A DNA stretch of 64,000 bases. Source: Ephydatia muelleri. Lineage: Eukaryota; Porifera; Demospongiae; Spongillida; Spongillidae. The translations under genes and the position numbers were made by a program. The DNA lies in the NCBI GenBank assembly GCA_013339895.1, contig JABACO010000003.1:9900909-9964908 (forward strand), given 5' to 3'. Below the pieces are notes generated by a model, which did not search any database, was not told the DNA's origin, and saw only the letters and a program-made list of their open reading frames with translations. This document shows, piece after piece, positions 32,745 through 46,539 of the stretch (positions are counted from its first letter, which is position 1; each line of letters opens with the position of its first letter).

Positions 32745-33290
32745 GTTTGGATAGCCGTGGTAAGACGGTTACATAATACTGCTCCCCACAACGTAAACAA
32801 CACTTACTTTAGATTAGAGCTAAATCAACCAAGCTGAAAAAAAAAACATGGCGACTTCAGGTTTAGCTGCGCATGGTGCCCAGGGGTTACCGATACTCAA
32901 ACTTTTTATTTATGGAAAACATTGGGACCCATTGACTACTATATGGTGAAATAAAGTCCTTGAGTATCATATGGCAAGTGACCTCCTTTTTGTAAAGTAA
33001 ACATTAAACAAGTTTCATATTTAACCCTTTCATCACCCTGAAAAATGATTTGCATAGTTCAGTTGTGCTAAGAAGGAGCTTCAATTTGATGCCTGATGTA
33101 CCAGCATCTGCACTCTGGTGGCAAGATGTGAGCCCTCCAAGTTGCAATTTTGGTAAAAAATCAATTATTTAGGAAGATATATTTCGCAAACCATTAAAGT
33201 TATGAAGTTGATAATAGGCATAATTAACATTCATATCAAGGCAAACACATATGAGAAGTTGCATCAAGATCGGAAGATGTGAGGGTCAAA
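32745..33290 (-). repeat. Right inverted end of T1
   Basis: Pairs with the left end. Its inner border is about 70 bp from the start of the minus-strand ORF at 32677, so it could carry that ORF's promoter (inference). Confidence 0.85.
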
Positions 33291-33299
33291 AGTGATTGT

Positions 33300-33950
33300 C
33301 ATAATGGATTGACCCATGGGTAGCTTATAAATTGAGAATTTTCTTTTTTGTACCTTGTATTTACTTAGATGCTGTACAATGCATTGATTTTAAATATTAC
33401 TACATCACATAAGGATAATAAAGGTAGTAGCAAATGCTGCACATTTAAGTTTGTGAATTAGGATATCTACAATATTGCAAAACAATTATTGTCTGCTCTT
33501 CTGAAAATGCCCAGTAAATGACCCCCTGCAACTATTTGATACAAAGGTTAAGGAGTGTTTTACACAGTGAACTGCAGTACCAGTATCTGATTTGGCATGG
33601 CAGGAGGCTTAGCTCAACTTAAACCATGGTGTTTTAGGACTCTGCTCTGTTTCTCACCACTCTTCGGCTGCCTAAATTGCTATTATCTCTATAATTTCTT
33701 CAGGTTTTGGTAACAGGGATCACAATTACCTTTCTCGAGCGGTTGATAGTTAGATACCCATCAAAGACAATTTAGCACTATAAAGTGCATTATGTATCTT
33801 GGTTTTGTGAATGTACCACTGCAGAAATTCAAAATGTACTTAATACATTTCAATGTAAGAACATAATTATTGCTGTGCAGAAACAATAATTTCTTGTTCT
33901 TACAATGGCATAGCAAATTGGTTGATATATAATATTGCCCTCTACCCTCA
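33300..33950. other. Non-coding, 3' of the last ankyrin exon
   Basis: AT-rich, no exon recognised. It should hold the missing 3' end of the ankyrin gene if that gene is complete. Confidence 0.35.
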
Positions 33951-33951
33951 C

Positions 33952-36900
33952 TTCATTTGTTGCATGAATAGATTTTTCCGAGTGTTCCGAAAAGATCTGT
34001 ATAATTTGAGACAAACGATGAGAAACTGCCAAGAATTGTGGTGTATGACCAATCTGCAGGTAGAAAAATAATCGTATTATGCTGAAATGTGAATTTCATG
34101 TAATTTAGATTACAATATTAGGAACATAGGATTGCTGATACAAAAGGTATGGAATATAAATGACCATAGGGATGTGTCTGGATTGGCAGCTAAACATTTA
34201 TTATTTCGATTCCTGGCTTTTAGTGTTTGAAAGTAGAACCTACTATCCAATTCAAAAATATTTTTACTTTGACATTGGAAATCCAGGATAGATTTTATTC
34301 TTACCTGTGTTTATAGTTAAATAAATAAGTGTTGTGTGCCATAGTACTGTAATCTGTATTTACTATTACAGCAAGTTTTGCTTACAAGCACTTGAATCAC
34401 ATACAACATTTTGATTTCTATACATTGTCCATGAGTTATGGAGCTATTAGTTTTTTAATCAGTACGACTTACATCATTAGGAGAATTCACATCAACATAA
34501 TGGCAATTGAGCAAAATCTTAACTACTTCCTTCTGAGCACTGACCACAGCTCGATGCAGTGGTGTGTTTCCATGCTGCAATAAATGAAGTATGCAGTGTA
34601 ATATTTAAACATCTGATAATTTCATGCATGTTGAAACTCATTATATACTATGCCAAATACTCCACAATTCGAAAACATCAAAACTACACTTGCCAGATTC
34701 ATGCGCTAGTGCATCACATAAAAAACCAATCATCTCCATGCTTAAAGAAGCTGTGTACTCACCTTTGTACGGCAGTTCACACTAGCTCCAGAATCAATGA
34801 GTGTATTAACACATGCAGTGAAGCCATATTTTGCAGCTTCATGTAATGGTGTAAGGTGAGCCTGGAATGGTATTTCACATAATTTTACTGTATTAAATTA
34901 CATGCATGTACAAAGAGAATTGTGCCTAACAGTTTTCATATCTTTTGCAATGAAGAATCATAATGCATTTTTGTTGAAAAAGAAATTGCAATTTATCTCA
35001 ATTTAGACTGACTTACGTTAAGCCATTAAAATCTGTACCAGAATCTATATTTTAAAACCTATTAATAACTCCTCTTTCTAGCACACTAAACTGCCTCTTC
35101 AGATACAGTATCTCAATCTGTAGTTGCACTGTGTTAGTATTGTGTGGGATCTATCAAAGGCACACATGGTGGTGAATTGTACAGGGACTTGATGCCATTT
35201 GTACTTCTGCATAGATTGCTCATTGTTGTAAACAGGTACAGGAAGTTGTAACTGTACAAATAGTGTAGCAATGCTACTCTTTGTGACAGCATTTGTAAAA
35301 AAAACTGCTACTTGTAATCGCATCTGTAACACTTTTGAAGGGTAAAGTTAAGCGTATAAATAAAATGCAAGTCATGCAAATATGGCCCACTTTTAACAGT
35401 AATATCAAGTTCATGGTCAACTATATTGTTTTTTACAAGTCTATGGCAATAATACAGGAACATTATAGTTTTGCCTTACGTTGTCCTTGATATTAACATC
35501 ACTTCCTCTTTGTATCAGAAACTTCAAAATGTCCTCACGATTGTTACGAGCTGCAAGATGTAATGCACACTGACCATCCTGAAAGAATAAATAATCTTAA
35601 AGTGCATTGATGCTAAGGATTTTTAATTAGCATTAGCAAAGTTAAAGACAAACATTACATGGTTAAATAAGCATCAGTGATACACAAATATCTCAACATT
35701 TGGATTACTCAAGGCAACAACATTAGAAACAGACAGTATGACATGATATCTCATTATATTAAACTAACACGATTGTTTCATAATTTTTAAAAATGTTTAA
35801 TTACATAGTACTTCTTAAGCTAAGCTTAGTTTGAAGATTCCAGCGCTTATATACATGTACATGCTACACTGTATTGCCTTATCAATTCACAATCGCGTGA
35901 ACAAACCAGTGACGTCAAACATTGCAAAATTTGGCACCCAAAAAAGAGGGCAATTATCTTGATTATGGTAGCTGCAAAAACAAGTGTGAACAAATTTCAT
36001 TTAGCTCATGATTTAAGATGGTTTTCTTTTTCCTATGAAAGTGCCCCTTTTAAGTATGCAGAGGGAAGGAGAATATTAATTTTAGGCAGTAAAATTGAAA
36101 TAAAGCTAGGTGGATGATAAAGTAACATCAAACAGCTGTAATAATGGTATTTGCCATTTATTGTACCATGTATGGATTATGCATTGTATTTGGATCTAGC
36201 TTCAGCTATCGTTCGTTACATGTTGTTGTTGTATACTGTGGCTACCCAGAGTACAGTGGAAAACATTCCTTTACAACTTGCTATTGTGCTTTTGACCTAA
36301 CTACTGCTTATAGTGCAAAGCTAGTAAGAACTCTCCTGTTTCTATTGCTTTGTGATGGATTACGTGCGCCATGCAGGTTGCATGGACATAAAAAGAACTA
36401 ATTGAAAACGTCTCCTGAGCTTCCTGGTGTCGCTCCCTACTTCTGATGGGCTCCTTCATAGATCAATATTTCATTGCGGTGTTTATTTCTTTTCTTTTTT
36501 AATTTTCGTTGTAAAAATGAAAGTTCATTGTGTTTTGTTACTAACAAAACCTGGTGAATGTAAGTTGAGTGAACAGAAAATGCGACACGTGTTACTTATA
36601 CAAGTATCCAGACAAAATGTGGCTGGCATCAGTCCCGACAAGTACTGTTTACACAATCGACTATCTGCGGGAAGTATAAGAAACCACAAAGAGCAATACA
36701 CCTGCTACTCTTGTTATACGCAGAATACACATCACGACACTCGCCATACTACCACAAACATCTTCCAACACCATCATGTTAGTCTTCACATGAAAGTGAC
36801 TTGTATCATTTATTGAGCTAATAACCTTAATGGTTTATGAAATACACGCTACTGAATAATTACTTTTTTCAATATAATTGCAGCTTTGTCCACTCATACA

Positions 36901-39900
36901 TTTGTCATTATAAGGCTGACAGAGGTGTCCTTGGCATCAAATTAAAGGCGATTATAAGTAGAACCTAGTTGTGATAATTGTTTTTTCGTGTCATTAAAGG
37001 GTTAACAAAGCATATTTTGTAAATTAGAGGTGTCTAGGAAGTTAAAATACAACCTTTTTTCATAATTAAAAGCCGTATCAATGCAAATGTTTGTATGAAA
37101 TCAAAAGTTTGTGTATCATCAACCCCTGAGAACCACATACCATTTAATGTGAGGACACCATTTTTGCCTCAAAAATTCACTATTGTTGACTTATGTTCTA
37201 AGTGGTGTTATGTAACTGCCTCACCTCAGCTACCCACGCTACAGCCACTAGTGGTTTAATAACCTACTGTAGCAATGACTCAGCAGGAGTTTCCATATTT
37301 GGGCACATTTGCGTGCTTTATCTTTTCTCTCGAATATTGTTACAACTGCCACGTCGATACTTGCACAACTATTGTTGTGACCCGTTTAAGAAACAGCAGC
37401 AGCATGTTCACCTGCACCTTCATGTTGCGTCAACAAAACGTATAAGAGAACATCAATCGTTGTACATGCTAAGTGGAACTGCTGATTTTATTACCAAATT
37501 AACAAACGATGCCTGTTATATTCAGCAACAGTAGAGTCTTGACAAGAACATGTTGAAAGGTATATTATTGATCACCGCATAAATACTATCCATAGAGCAA
37601 CATTGTTTGCAATTGAGGATTCCCCCTCCATCTACTATGTAAAACAAAGCACCACAAGCTGAGACTATAAGCAATCCTCAAACCCATACCCTTAGCTTTA
37701 AAAACTTACATTATTAAGTATTTTATCCACATTGATGTGACTGTCACTCAAGATTTCCTTAGTACCTTCCAGCCAACCAATTTGTGCAGCAAAATGTATT
37801 GGTGAATTTCCATCCTACAGAGCAACAACAAAAAAGGTTCGACATTAAACATCAAATTGTGGTAATATAAAGTATCAGATAAATAATCTCATTAGTGTAA
37901 ACATTGATACAAATACATGTACAGTTATATGTCATTATCAATACCCAATCCAAATGTCATGTTTAACTCTTTGAACGCCAAGTGCATATATACATAAATG
38001 CGAGAATTACCTGCCTCACCATTCATGCAGTGCTGTGTGTTATGTTGTGTTGATCAAAATCACTTTGAATACTATTGTAGATGCCAGTGCCTATACAAAA
38101 TAATACTCAATCAAGCCAAACAACTGCAACCAGTGCAAGTGTTCCAGTTCCTGCATGAAGTTCCCACACTACTATTAGCACACCAGAGGGGTCTGCAGGT
38201 TACTACCTGTATGCTCAACGTCATCACCAACCTCCACTTTTATTCTAACGGGGGAGAGTATGACGACATTGTTAAGATGTGTGCAACATTAGCATGGTGA
38301 ATAAACATGTGTGATAATATATCCTTTGACCACAGCTACATGTATACATATAATGAGTATTAAATAAGGGTATAGTAAACAAAATTGTAGCATGAATGCA
38401 TACAATGTGGTTAAATTAATTGTACTGTACCTTTCCTGGAGTGCAGAAATCAAATGAATATTTTTTGAAGATTTCCAAACAAGAAAGCCGACAATGAAGT
38501 ACAGCCTCATGAATTGCCATGTTGCCGATCTAATGTAAGTACAACATTCAGAAAGATGGCTGTGTCATTTATACATGAACACAGTGTAACCAGCATAAAA
38601 CATATGTGCATAGGGGCATGGCATATACCATTTAGTTTAAAGAAATTAGTATGAGAAAAACAACAAGAGATATCCAAATAATGAGTTCCACACATCATGA
38701 ATAGATGTGAAAGGTGTAAAACATAAGCTAATGAAAAAAGTCAGAATAGCAAATGTATGAAACTTGCCACATGCACAAAGATGACTGAATTAAAAACTTA
38801 TATAGGATGATTTCTACAAGTATGGTATCAACAGATCAGTAGCTCCAGATGAATTTCATGAATGAATTTTTAAAAGGCACACAATTTTAAAACATGCACA
38901 TTTTCTAACCACAAAGATCCTAATAACTAACATCATCCGTTTTCATCTTGTCAACTTCAGCCATTGACAGAAGTATATCAAGGCAAACTGCACTCCCACT
39001 TAAAGCTGCTAAATGTAAAGCTGTTGATTGCTTCTGTGAGATTAGGAATGTATTATTAAATTGCACACATTGTACAAGCAAAATCACATTGAGTCATGAG
39101 AGCTGATTTCACCTTGTTAGTTATATTCATATTGATTCCTTTTTGTTTAAGAAGTATCACAATGTCTTGTTGGTTGTGCATCGCGGCATGGTGCAGTAGA
39201 GAATGACCATACTACAAGGATACACAGGAAACAATCAATGCAAATGAGAGAGAAAAGCTGGTTTAGAAGATGATTATCAAAGCAATAATATAAACTGCAC
39301 AATTCATTTGCAGTGTGCTCGAGAACGGATCTAAGCATACATAATCTAAGATTTGTGTATGTAAATATAATCTTTTTATTCATAAGCCCCATATCAGGGA
39401 ATGTGAGGAGTCGTGTTCTACATATAGTGCCTAGTATTATTCAGACGTGCATCTACAGTATAGTTGTGAGCTGTATTGATTTCAAGCATTTAGAAGACAT
39501 CCAAACTGTACACCATAAATAGAACAACAACAATAATAGCACATGCTTACATATGTTATATTGTCATAACGTTGTATGTAAATATGTATCAACTGACATC
39601 GGAAACTCGTTCCTCCTTCAATGACTTGTGCAACGAAGAATTGCAGCATCAGTTCTATAACAATTTATAAAATACTTTTTGCTTAGTATGTGTGTTTCAG
39701 TAGTGTTTATATTTGTGAGTGGGAATGCCCTGGCCTACAACTGGCCAGTGTGAACTGGTCATTAGTTTTATAATTATTGCAGCATAGGTGGCCCAGCAGC
39801 TGGACCATCCGGTGATAGTAATAAAACTCCAAGGCCACCTCATCTTTGTCATACATGTATGGCTATACATTTCACTATTATATATTTTTAATCATCATAT

Positions 39901-42900
39901 TTGTTTTGTAATATAGATACAGCATACAAGTTATGAAATACATTATTCATATGATATCAGGGAGTCCATGTAGACTCCCTGATATCACATGAAGACGCTT
40001 TGAAAGCTCAGACAACAGAGATAATGCTCTCTCCTTCCCAAACTCAAACGTAGAAAAATGGTTCTGGATCTGGTAAAATAAGCTTTGAGTGGATAAGAGA
40101 TGTATTGCATTATATCTTTGTCACAATTGAAGCCTAATGTTAGCTGCTATGAAATAGCACTATAACATACAAGTTACAAACTTACTGCCAAATTGTTTTT
40201 TTTGGGGGGTATTATGACTTTCTGAACTAGACTATGTTGAACACATTTATTTAACAAGTAACTAAACCTATGAGAAAGCTGGTGGTATATAGGATTTGAA
40301 GGCAAGAGGGGTGCAATAAGCAAGGAAACAAGAGAATTTTGTAATTACTTGTTTCATGGATTTTTGTTAATACAATTGTCACGCAAAGGCCATACAGTAC
40401 CAAGGAAGTTGTGAAAGGTCTCGTTCCCAGACCTTACAAGATCATATACCAAGCATATACCACAAGCAGCATTGCTGCTAATAGTCTTAGTATAATAGGC
40501 AACACTGTCTCGTTCTCAGTAGCCTTGGCCACATCCTCTTTCAATTCCTCGTCCTCTGGTAAGTTTGCAATCTTCTCATACCTGCATCATCCTGGACGCT
40601 ATGGTTGGGGGCTCTGAAACATAAAAGTAAATATTGGCTCACATGATAATATGCAATATACACTCAGTATGATACCTGATCCCAGCTACAATGTCACTAC
40701 CTGTTATCTTAATTACGTTAATAGCATTAACATCATGTAGAGATTCACCTACTACTTTTCTATGCATGCTCAGTGCCTTATTATAGCAATGCAGCTGCAC
40801 TATTGACTAATGTCACTAACAGCTTCTAGTACAGCCAACCTTCTGTGCAAACCACTGATGTCTGACTTAGATGTAACAATGTGCTAACCTTATGAATAGC
40901 TATTTCGATGCCACCATTTAATTTTACTCCCTTAGTACGATATCATTTGGCTCATACAAGGAGTAGTTGCAGTGGAAAATGAATGTTATTATAAAATAAT
41001 GTACATGTACTGCATACCTTATGCCTATGCTTGAAAAGCTATAACACATTTAACTTATGGGACTTTCGGTTAACATACAGACGCATACATTTATAGACAA
41101 AAAGTGCCACCTGATCATCTTAGTGCATAATTGATCATCGTCATACATGTATATACATCATGTAGTAAGAACATAATATCAATGGTAAGAGTAGGTAGCA
41201 GCTAAATGTATGTGTAGGACATACCTTTGGGTGACTATCAGTAGTACTCTTTCGATGGCATTCCAGTGTATAATTAGCCTCCCCGTATCACACTCTATTC
41301 GCCAAGCAATCAGGTTCAGAACTTTCCAACACCATCACCTTTTAGCAACCCGTTTCTTTTCTGCCTTGCTTGATATTTTTCACGTTAAGCAGTCCATTTC
41401 TTATCTGACTTGCCCGACAGCTTGATACTTTTGGTTGGGCAATTCATTTTCAAGTGTTGCTTAACATATTTCGTGTTTAGAGGTCAGTTCTTTTTCAGGC
41501 TCTGCTCTCGCTTGGCCCATTATTATATTTTCAGTCGTAGAACGTATACATTAAAATAGATTGCATCACTTAGCTTCTTTGGTAATGAAAAATATCTAAA
41601 CCAATCTTGCACCAGGAGTCCTGTCAGGCATGAGTAGCATTTTTTAGAACCCAAATCTTATTTGATAGTTGCTATAATACAGCTGCCAATACACAGCTCG
41701 AGACAATTTGATCACAAAAGCAAAAATGCCGACCAATAAATTCTGAAGCTAATGGTGCAATTTTCATTCTTTAGAAGGTTCCTATCACACATGGGTTGAG
41801 TTATGCATGGTTGAGGTACATGTACAAGAATATTCCAGGACTGGGAATAAGAAGGGGCAGATCTACAACTGCACAGTTTTGCGTATAACAACGAAAATGC
41901 ACATTTGTGTCTTCTCATTCAATTTAAACAACAAGCCAAACGATCCAGCTGTCAGGAATCTTGTTACATGTGTTTTTAATGACATTCATAGTTGGAGTCA
42001 AATTCTGTTCTAGAGAAACTTCCGATTTTATTATTATTAGAAAAGTTTTATTTAATTAGCAATCGCAAATATGACATATTATCAATGCATTGAAGTACAT
42101 GTGACATTGTGGCCAGAAGTGATAAGTAGACATTTTTGACGTGAATAGTTTGTTTTTGTCAAAGTTCCCTCATGTCATCGAGGTGGTATACAGTTGACAA
42201 ATTAATCCCGGTAACAATTACAGAGTTATTCAACTGACGCAAGCCTTTCTATTTACAGGGAAAGCTTTGCTGGCCTTTTCGCAAGCCTTCTTACTCATGG
42301 GATCAGCTTGGTAGTGGTCCATATCACCTTTTTCCATTTGCTTCTAAACAACTGACAGTCAAAGTCTCATCACACCCTTTGTAGCATGATTCGTTTCTCT
42401 TAAGAGAAATGAATTGTGCTAAGAAGATTGCAGGTTGCAAAGGGCGTGAAAACAGATATAAAGTTTAATTTTAAACATTTTGATCTAGGATTTGTATGCA
42501 AGAATTAAAGATACAAGGGATTACATTAATTACGCAATTATGAATTTATAACTATAACAGAGCATGTAGCAAATAACTACATTGATCATACTATTTGAAA
42601 TTGCTAAATGTTGATCTGTATAATTTTATTTATAAATTCATAATTGCGTATCTCAGTACCCTTGTTTTCCTTACTCTTCACCAATTATATTTAAATTTTT
42701 TTATATCTCTTGTATAGATGATAATATGATTACAAACATAGGAGATGTACAAAAACCACACCCAAATGCATAAGGAATATTGTGATACTAAAGTATGAAA
42801 TATCAATAAGTACACCAAAAGCAATGCTAAATGCAAACATATCAGTTAGTTAAGTTAAATAAATACTCTTGTATTGCTCTAATATACAAACTGCTTACCT

Positions 42901-42982
42901 TATCTTGTGTACTAATATTAACAGTTGTAAGCTGTGCTGCCAATTCAGTAGCTTTACCATTCGATGCAAGGTCTATCAGCAT
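33952..42982 (-). CDS. Ankyrin-repeat gene, nine repeat exons plus one leading exon
   Basis: Exons in transcript order: 42982-42899, 39211-39113, 39033-38932, 38529-38431, 37814-37710, 35578-35480, 34861-34763, 34574-34473, 34053-33952. Each has an AG acceptor and GT donor, and a length of 84-105 bp that keeps phase 0. After the leader MLIDLASNGKATELAAQL the exons each encode one ankyrin unit: YGHSLLHHAAMHNQQDIVIL, KQSTALHLAALSGSAVCLDI, IGNMAIHEAVLHCRLSCLEI, DGNSPIHFAAQIGWLEGTKE, DGQCALHLAARNNREDILKF, AHLTPLHEAAKYGFTACVNT, HGNTPLHRAVVSAQKEVVKI and IGHTPQFLAVSHRLSQIIQI. That is eight typical TPLHxAA units, the last one divergent. The repeats form a protein-binding solenoid. The 5' part may be the membrane exons at 60-62 kb. 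The 3' end was not found. Introns hold a T1 relic and a duplicated block. Confidence 0.85.
36815..37540 (+). mobile_element. T1-family relic in an ankyrin intron
   Basis: 36815-37215 is a diverged copy of the T1 left end (AATAACCTTAATGGTTTATGAAATA, CATCAAATTAAAG, ACATACCATTTAATG order). It is followed, as in T1, by the transposase start: LHNYCCDPFKKQQQHVHLHL (frame 37202-37534). The rest of the transposon is gone. Confidence 0.7.
39953..39986. repeat. 14-bp perfect hairpin
   Basis: GATATCAGGGAGTC and its inverse surround CATGTA. Confidence 0.75.
40220..42010. repeat. Duplicated block, copy U1
   Basis: Aligns in the same order and orientation with 44190-46470: a half or full M1 MITE, a CACGCAAAGGCCATACAGTACC stretch, the exon-like frame, GATAATATGCAATATA, ACATACCTTTGGGTGACT, and GTTCC-GAGTTATGC. 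The spacing of about 3.97 kb suggests a tandem duplication. It is more eroded than U2 (M1 reduced to one arm at 40253-40355). Confidence 0.7.
40434..40581 (-). CDS. Exon-like frame YEKIANLPEDEE... with a hydrophobic tail
   Basis: After a CAG acceptor the frame reads YEKIANLPEDEELKEDVAKA, TENETVLPIILRL and a hydrophobic end LLAAMLLVVYAWYMIL before TAA at 40434. The second copy at 44591-44690 keeps YEEIANLSEDGKEDVANATE and PIILRL, then stops. Preservation of the frame in both copies suggests a real last exon, perhaps anchoring a protein in a membrane. It sits within an ankyrin intron on the same strand, so it may belong to a duplicated gene fragment or an alternative 3' end. No family recognised. 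Confidence 0.4.
42531..42650. repeat. Small inverted-repeat element
   Basis: TACGCAATTATGAATTTATA (42531-42550) and its exact inverse (42631-42650) are separated by 80 bp, with ACAAGGG/CCCTTGT further out. MITE-like. Confidence 0.6.
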
Positions 42983-42989
42983 CTGAAAG

Positions 42990-44189
42990 TAATTTAGGTA
43001 ATAAAAATAATTTCATAATTTTATTCTTTAAATGAATATCACTCAGTTTTTCATTTATTTTTCAAATATTTATCCATTCCTTGTTCCCACCACTATAACA
43101 AGCATTCATATTGCTCACATAATGTGTGATTATCTTACACACTTATTAAAAATCCATAGCTGCAATGTATAAAGACAAATACAGTAATTTCTATAATCAC
43201 AGAGGTTTCTTTGTGCACAGATTTTGAGTATTCTTTAATGCAGCAGCAACACAACCAAGTATTTCAATTCTAATTATTTTATTCTTAAAAGTGATTCAAT
43301 TGAGCCAATAGTATACTATTAATAAGAATGGCAGCTTTATTTTCATAATGAATTAAATCATTGCATAGCAATGTCACATAACTCGAGTGTCAGAACCTGT
43401 ATGATGTCATTTATTATGCTCTAATATACTCTTGACAAGACAACTACTTCCACATCGCCGGTGAAAAAGAATGATCCATTTTACCCTGACACCTTCGGGA
43501 TACTAGTAATGCAAAACCATTGGATGGATCCATTCGGGACATAAATGTGATAGACTATTGAAACAGTAATTGGTAACTAAAGAGATAAGTTCGTTAGACA
43601 AGGACGTTACACATATATCATTTTATTTCCTATTTTGCATAATACTATGTTCAATACTCTTTCTTGGGATGTAGGTGTAGTCATACTGTTGGAGGCGAGG
43701 GTGTGCATAATACAATTTCTTTGCTGCCTAATGATCAAAAATGTGAATTGGGCTGTTTCATTCCGGCTTACTACACTGCTAATGTTAATGTCAGTCTTAT
43801 TGTCAAGAGTTTTGCGATTCTCTTGAATTCACTGTATGTGATTATAAATATAATTGTGCATTGGTTTTAATACCATTTGTTCTTGTTGATTGCTGCTTTC
43901 CTCACTGACTATTTTGGTACTTGTATCTATTGGAGTTTGCTGCATGAAAGAGGTACAAGTGAACATCACTATCATCTGTCCTTGATTATAATTTTACGAC
44001 ACATTGCAATAATACAATTAACCACCATAGACCATGATAACCAAATGGATCAAGAGTGTGAACAGCAACCTATGGTGTGCATGCCTCCCTCTCTCATAGT
44101 GGCAATGCAGACCAACATTTTAGTATAATTGGGGAAATCCATACATGTATATATGGAATGTTCTACATGTACAAGATAATGACCTAGTG
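42990..44189. other. Non-coding stretch between duplicated blocks
   Basis: No exon or element recognised. Confidence 0.35.
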
Positions 44190-46470
44190 GATTTATGTTT
44201 ACAAGCACCTACAAACTGTATTCTCTGTGAGAAAGATGGTGGTATATAGGATTTGAAGGCAATAGTGGTGTAAAAAGCAAGGAAACAAGGGTCTAACAAT
44301 AAGGGAAAATGTTATAGTCCTATATTTAGCACAAGAATTACATAATATCCTACACATGTGCTAAATATAGGACTATTACATTGGACCTTATTGTTAGACC
44401 CCTATTTTCCCCTTGTTTCCTAGCTCTTTACACCAGTATTACCTTCAAATCCTATATACCCCCATCTTTCTCACAGAGAATGTTTTTAGTTACTTGTTTC
44501 ATGGTTTTTTTTGATACAATTGTCACGCAAAGGTCATACAGTACCATAGAAGTTGTACAAAAGTATCATTCCCAGACCATACATTGCAGTTTACAGTCTC
44601 AGTATAATAGGCCACACAGGCTCATCCTCTGTCGCGTTGGCAACATCCTCTTTCCCATCCTCTGATAAGTTTGCAATCTCCTCATAACTGGATTGTCCTA
44701 ATAGAAGGATGCTATGGTTGGACTTCTGAAATAGAAAAGTAAATATTTGCGCACATGATAATATGCAATATATCCTCAGTATGATACCTTACCCTGGCTA
44801 CAATGTCACTACCTGCTACAATAATTTCACTAATAGCATTAACATCATGTAGAGATTCACCTGCCTTATTATAGCAATGCAACTACACTTATTACTAATA
44901 TCCATAACAGCTAGGTGAGTTATGCAAAAAGCATCCTAACAACACACTATTGCTAAGAATAGCCTTTCTGAGACCGTCTTTAGCATGCTACATGGGAGAA
45001 GCTACAGTAGTGAAGGAGATAAATACATGCATTCATATTGTCAGCAGTTACTGTATGACCACTAAGTGTATAGCCACAAAATCATGTATCTGAAATGCAT
45101 GAATTTTTAAACTCATTTAACTTTAACCTCCTATGCAGATACACAAGGTGGCCCCACTATAATAGAAAATTGGTTATATGGGATCGTTTCCGCGAAAGGG
45201 ACTTAGTGCATACATTTCCAGTACGCATAATAGAAATGTAATGCATGCTTTGAAATGTAGGGCTAATTAAAAATTTAGAGCCTTACAACTCAATGATGGA
45301 TAGTTCGATTCTCAGTGCGTAAGAAGCAATGTGCAGAGGACACTCCAGACTTCTAGAATATCCAAAAATTTGAAATCTTGAAAAAAAAAAATGCTTTAGC
45401 TCGCAGAAGCGATCCCACATAGTGAGGTTTTAAATACAGAAGTAATCAATAACAAGTAAACTCAAGATAGAAAGCCACCTTATTTGCATTTGGCAGCTGT
45501 CATAATAATATGCTACTGAACCAAATCATGCCTATGGCTTCATCAATCAACAGCTTGGGCAATGTGGGAGAAGGGGGCGCCATGGCATGCATGTACTGTA
45601 TAGACACAAGGTGCCACATGATTACCTTAGTGCAACATCGTCACACATTGCGTAGTAAGAACATAATATCAATGATAATAGTAGGTAGTTATTAGCACAT
45701 GTACGTACGTGTACGACATACCTTTGGGTGACTTTATCAGTAGTACTCTTTTTTGATGGTGTTCCAGTATATATTTAGGCTTCCCGAATAGCACTCAATC
45801 CACCAAGCAACCAGGTTCAAAACTCTTCCAATACCGTTGTCTTTTAGCAAAACCATTTCTTTTCTGGCTCTACTTGATACGTTTCATGTTCAGCGGTTCG
45901 TTTGTTTCTGGTTCCCCCCGACTGCTTGATAATTTTTAAGTTCAGCGGTCTGTTTCTTTTCAGGCTCTGCTTTATCCTTCTCATGTTCAGTGGTTTGTTT
46001 CTTCTGCTCTCCGCTTACTCGTTATTTTCCATTGTAGACCGTATACGTTAAATTAGATTACATACTTGCTACTGGCTCCTTATACTGTAGTTTTCGTATT
46101 TGGTAATGACAAATTCTATAAACTAATCTTGTGCCAGGAGTCCATCTTCTGTACTACCCCATTCTTATTTGGTAGTCAACTGCCAATACATAGCTCGAGA
46201 TTATTTTGATTACAAATGCGAAAATGCCAACCAATTCTGAAGCTATGGTGCAATTACCATTCTTTAAAAGTGTTCCTGCCCCGAGTTATGCGTGGTCAAG
46301 AAGGAGGAGGACAATTCCAGGACAGGGTATGAGGACGGGCAGTACCCTTTTGTTCTTTACAATGGTGCGGTTTTGCCGCATAAAACAACAACAAAACTGC
46401 TCATTTTTGTCTTCTTGCTCGATTGATAAAACAAGCTAAACGATCCGATCGTTGGGAGTCTCGTTAGAAG
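44190..46470. repeat. Duplicated block, copy U2
   Basis: Partner of 40220-42010. It contains a complete M1 MITE (about 44218-44497), the exon-like frame at 44591-44690 on the minus strand, and a fragment of foldback family F (ATATGGGATCGTTTCCGCGA, near 45175-45195). The segment at 46235-46420 has a third relative at 47810-47980. Confidence 0.7.
44218..44497. mobile_element. Foldback MITE M1 (copy b)
   Basis: Arms with GGTATATAGGATTTGAAGGCAA and GGAAACAAGGG, centre CTATATTTAGCAC/GTGCTAAATATAG. Same architecture as 9311-9601 but different arm sequence. Confidence 0.8.
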
Positions 46471-46539
46471 TCGTGTGTTTTTAATGACTTCATAGTCTGG
46501 GTCAAATCCTATATGGAAGTTTCTAGCAAAAGTTCCAAT

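Larger units (their letters stand above)
25270..33290. mobile_element. DNA transposon T1, 8 kb, with a nested hAT element
   Basis: Long inverted ends of about 530 bp: 25270-25800 on the left and 32745-33290 on the right, with TTGATGCAACTTCTCATA near the outer edge and GTTTACGTTGTGGGGAGCAG near the inner edge. Cargo, left to right: the first codons of a transposase, an inserted 2.66-kb hAT, the rest of the transposase (+), a satellite, and an opposite-strand ORF next to the right end. Boundaries are approximate because the outermost bases diverge. No clear target duplication was seen. Confidence 0.8.
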
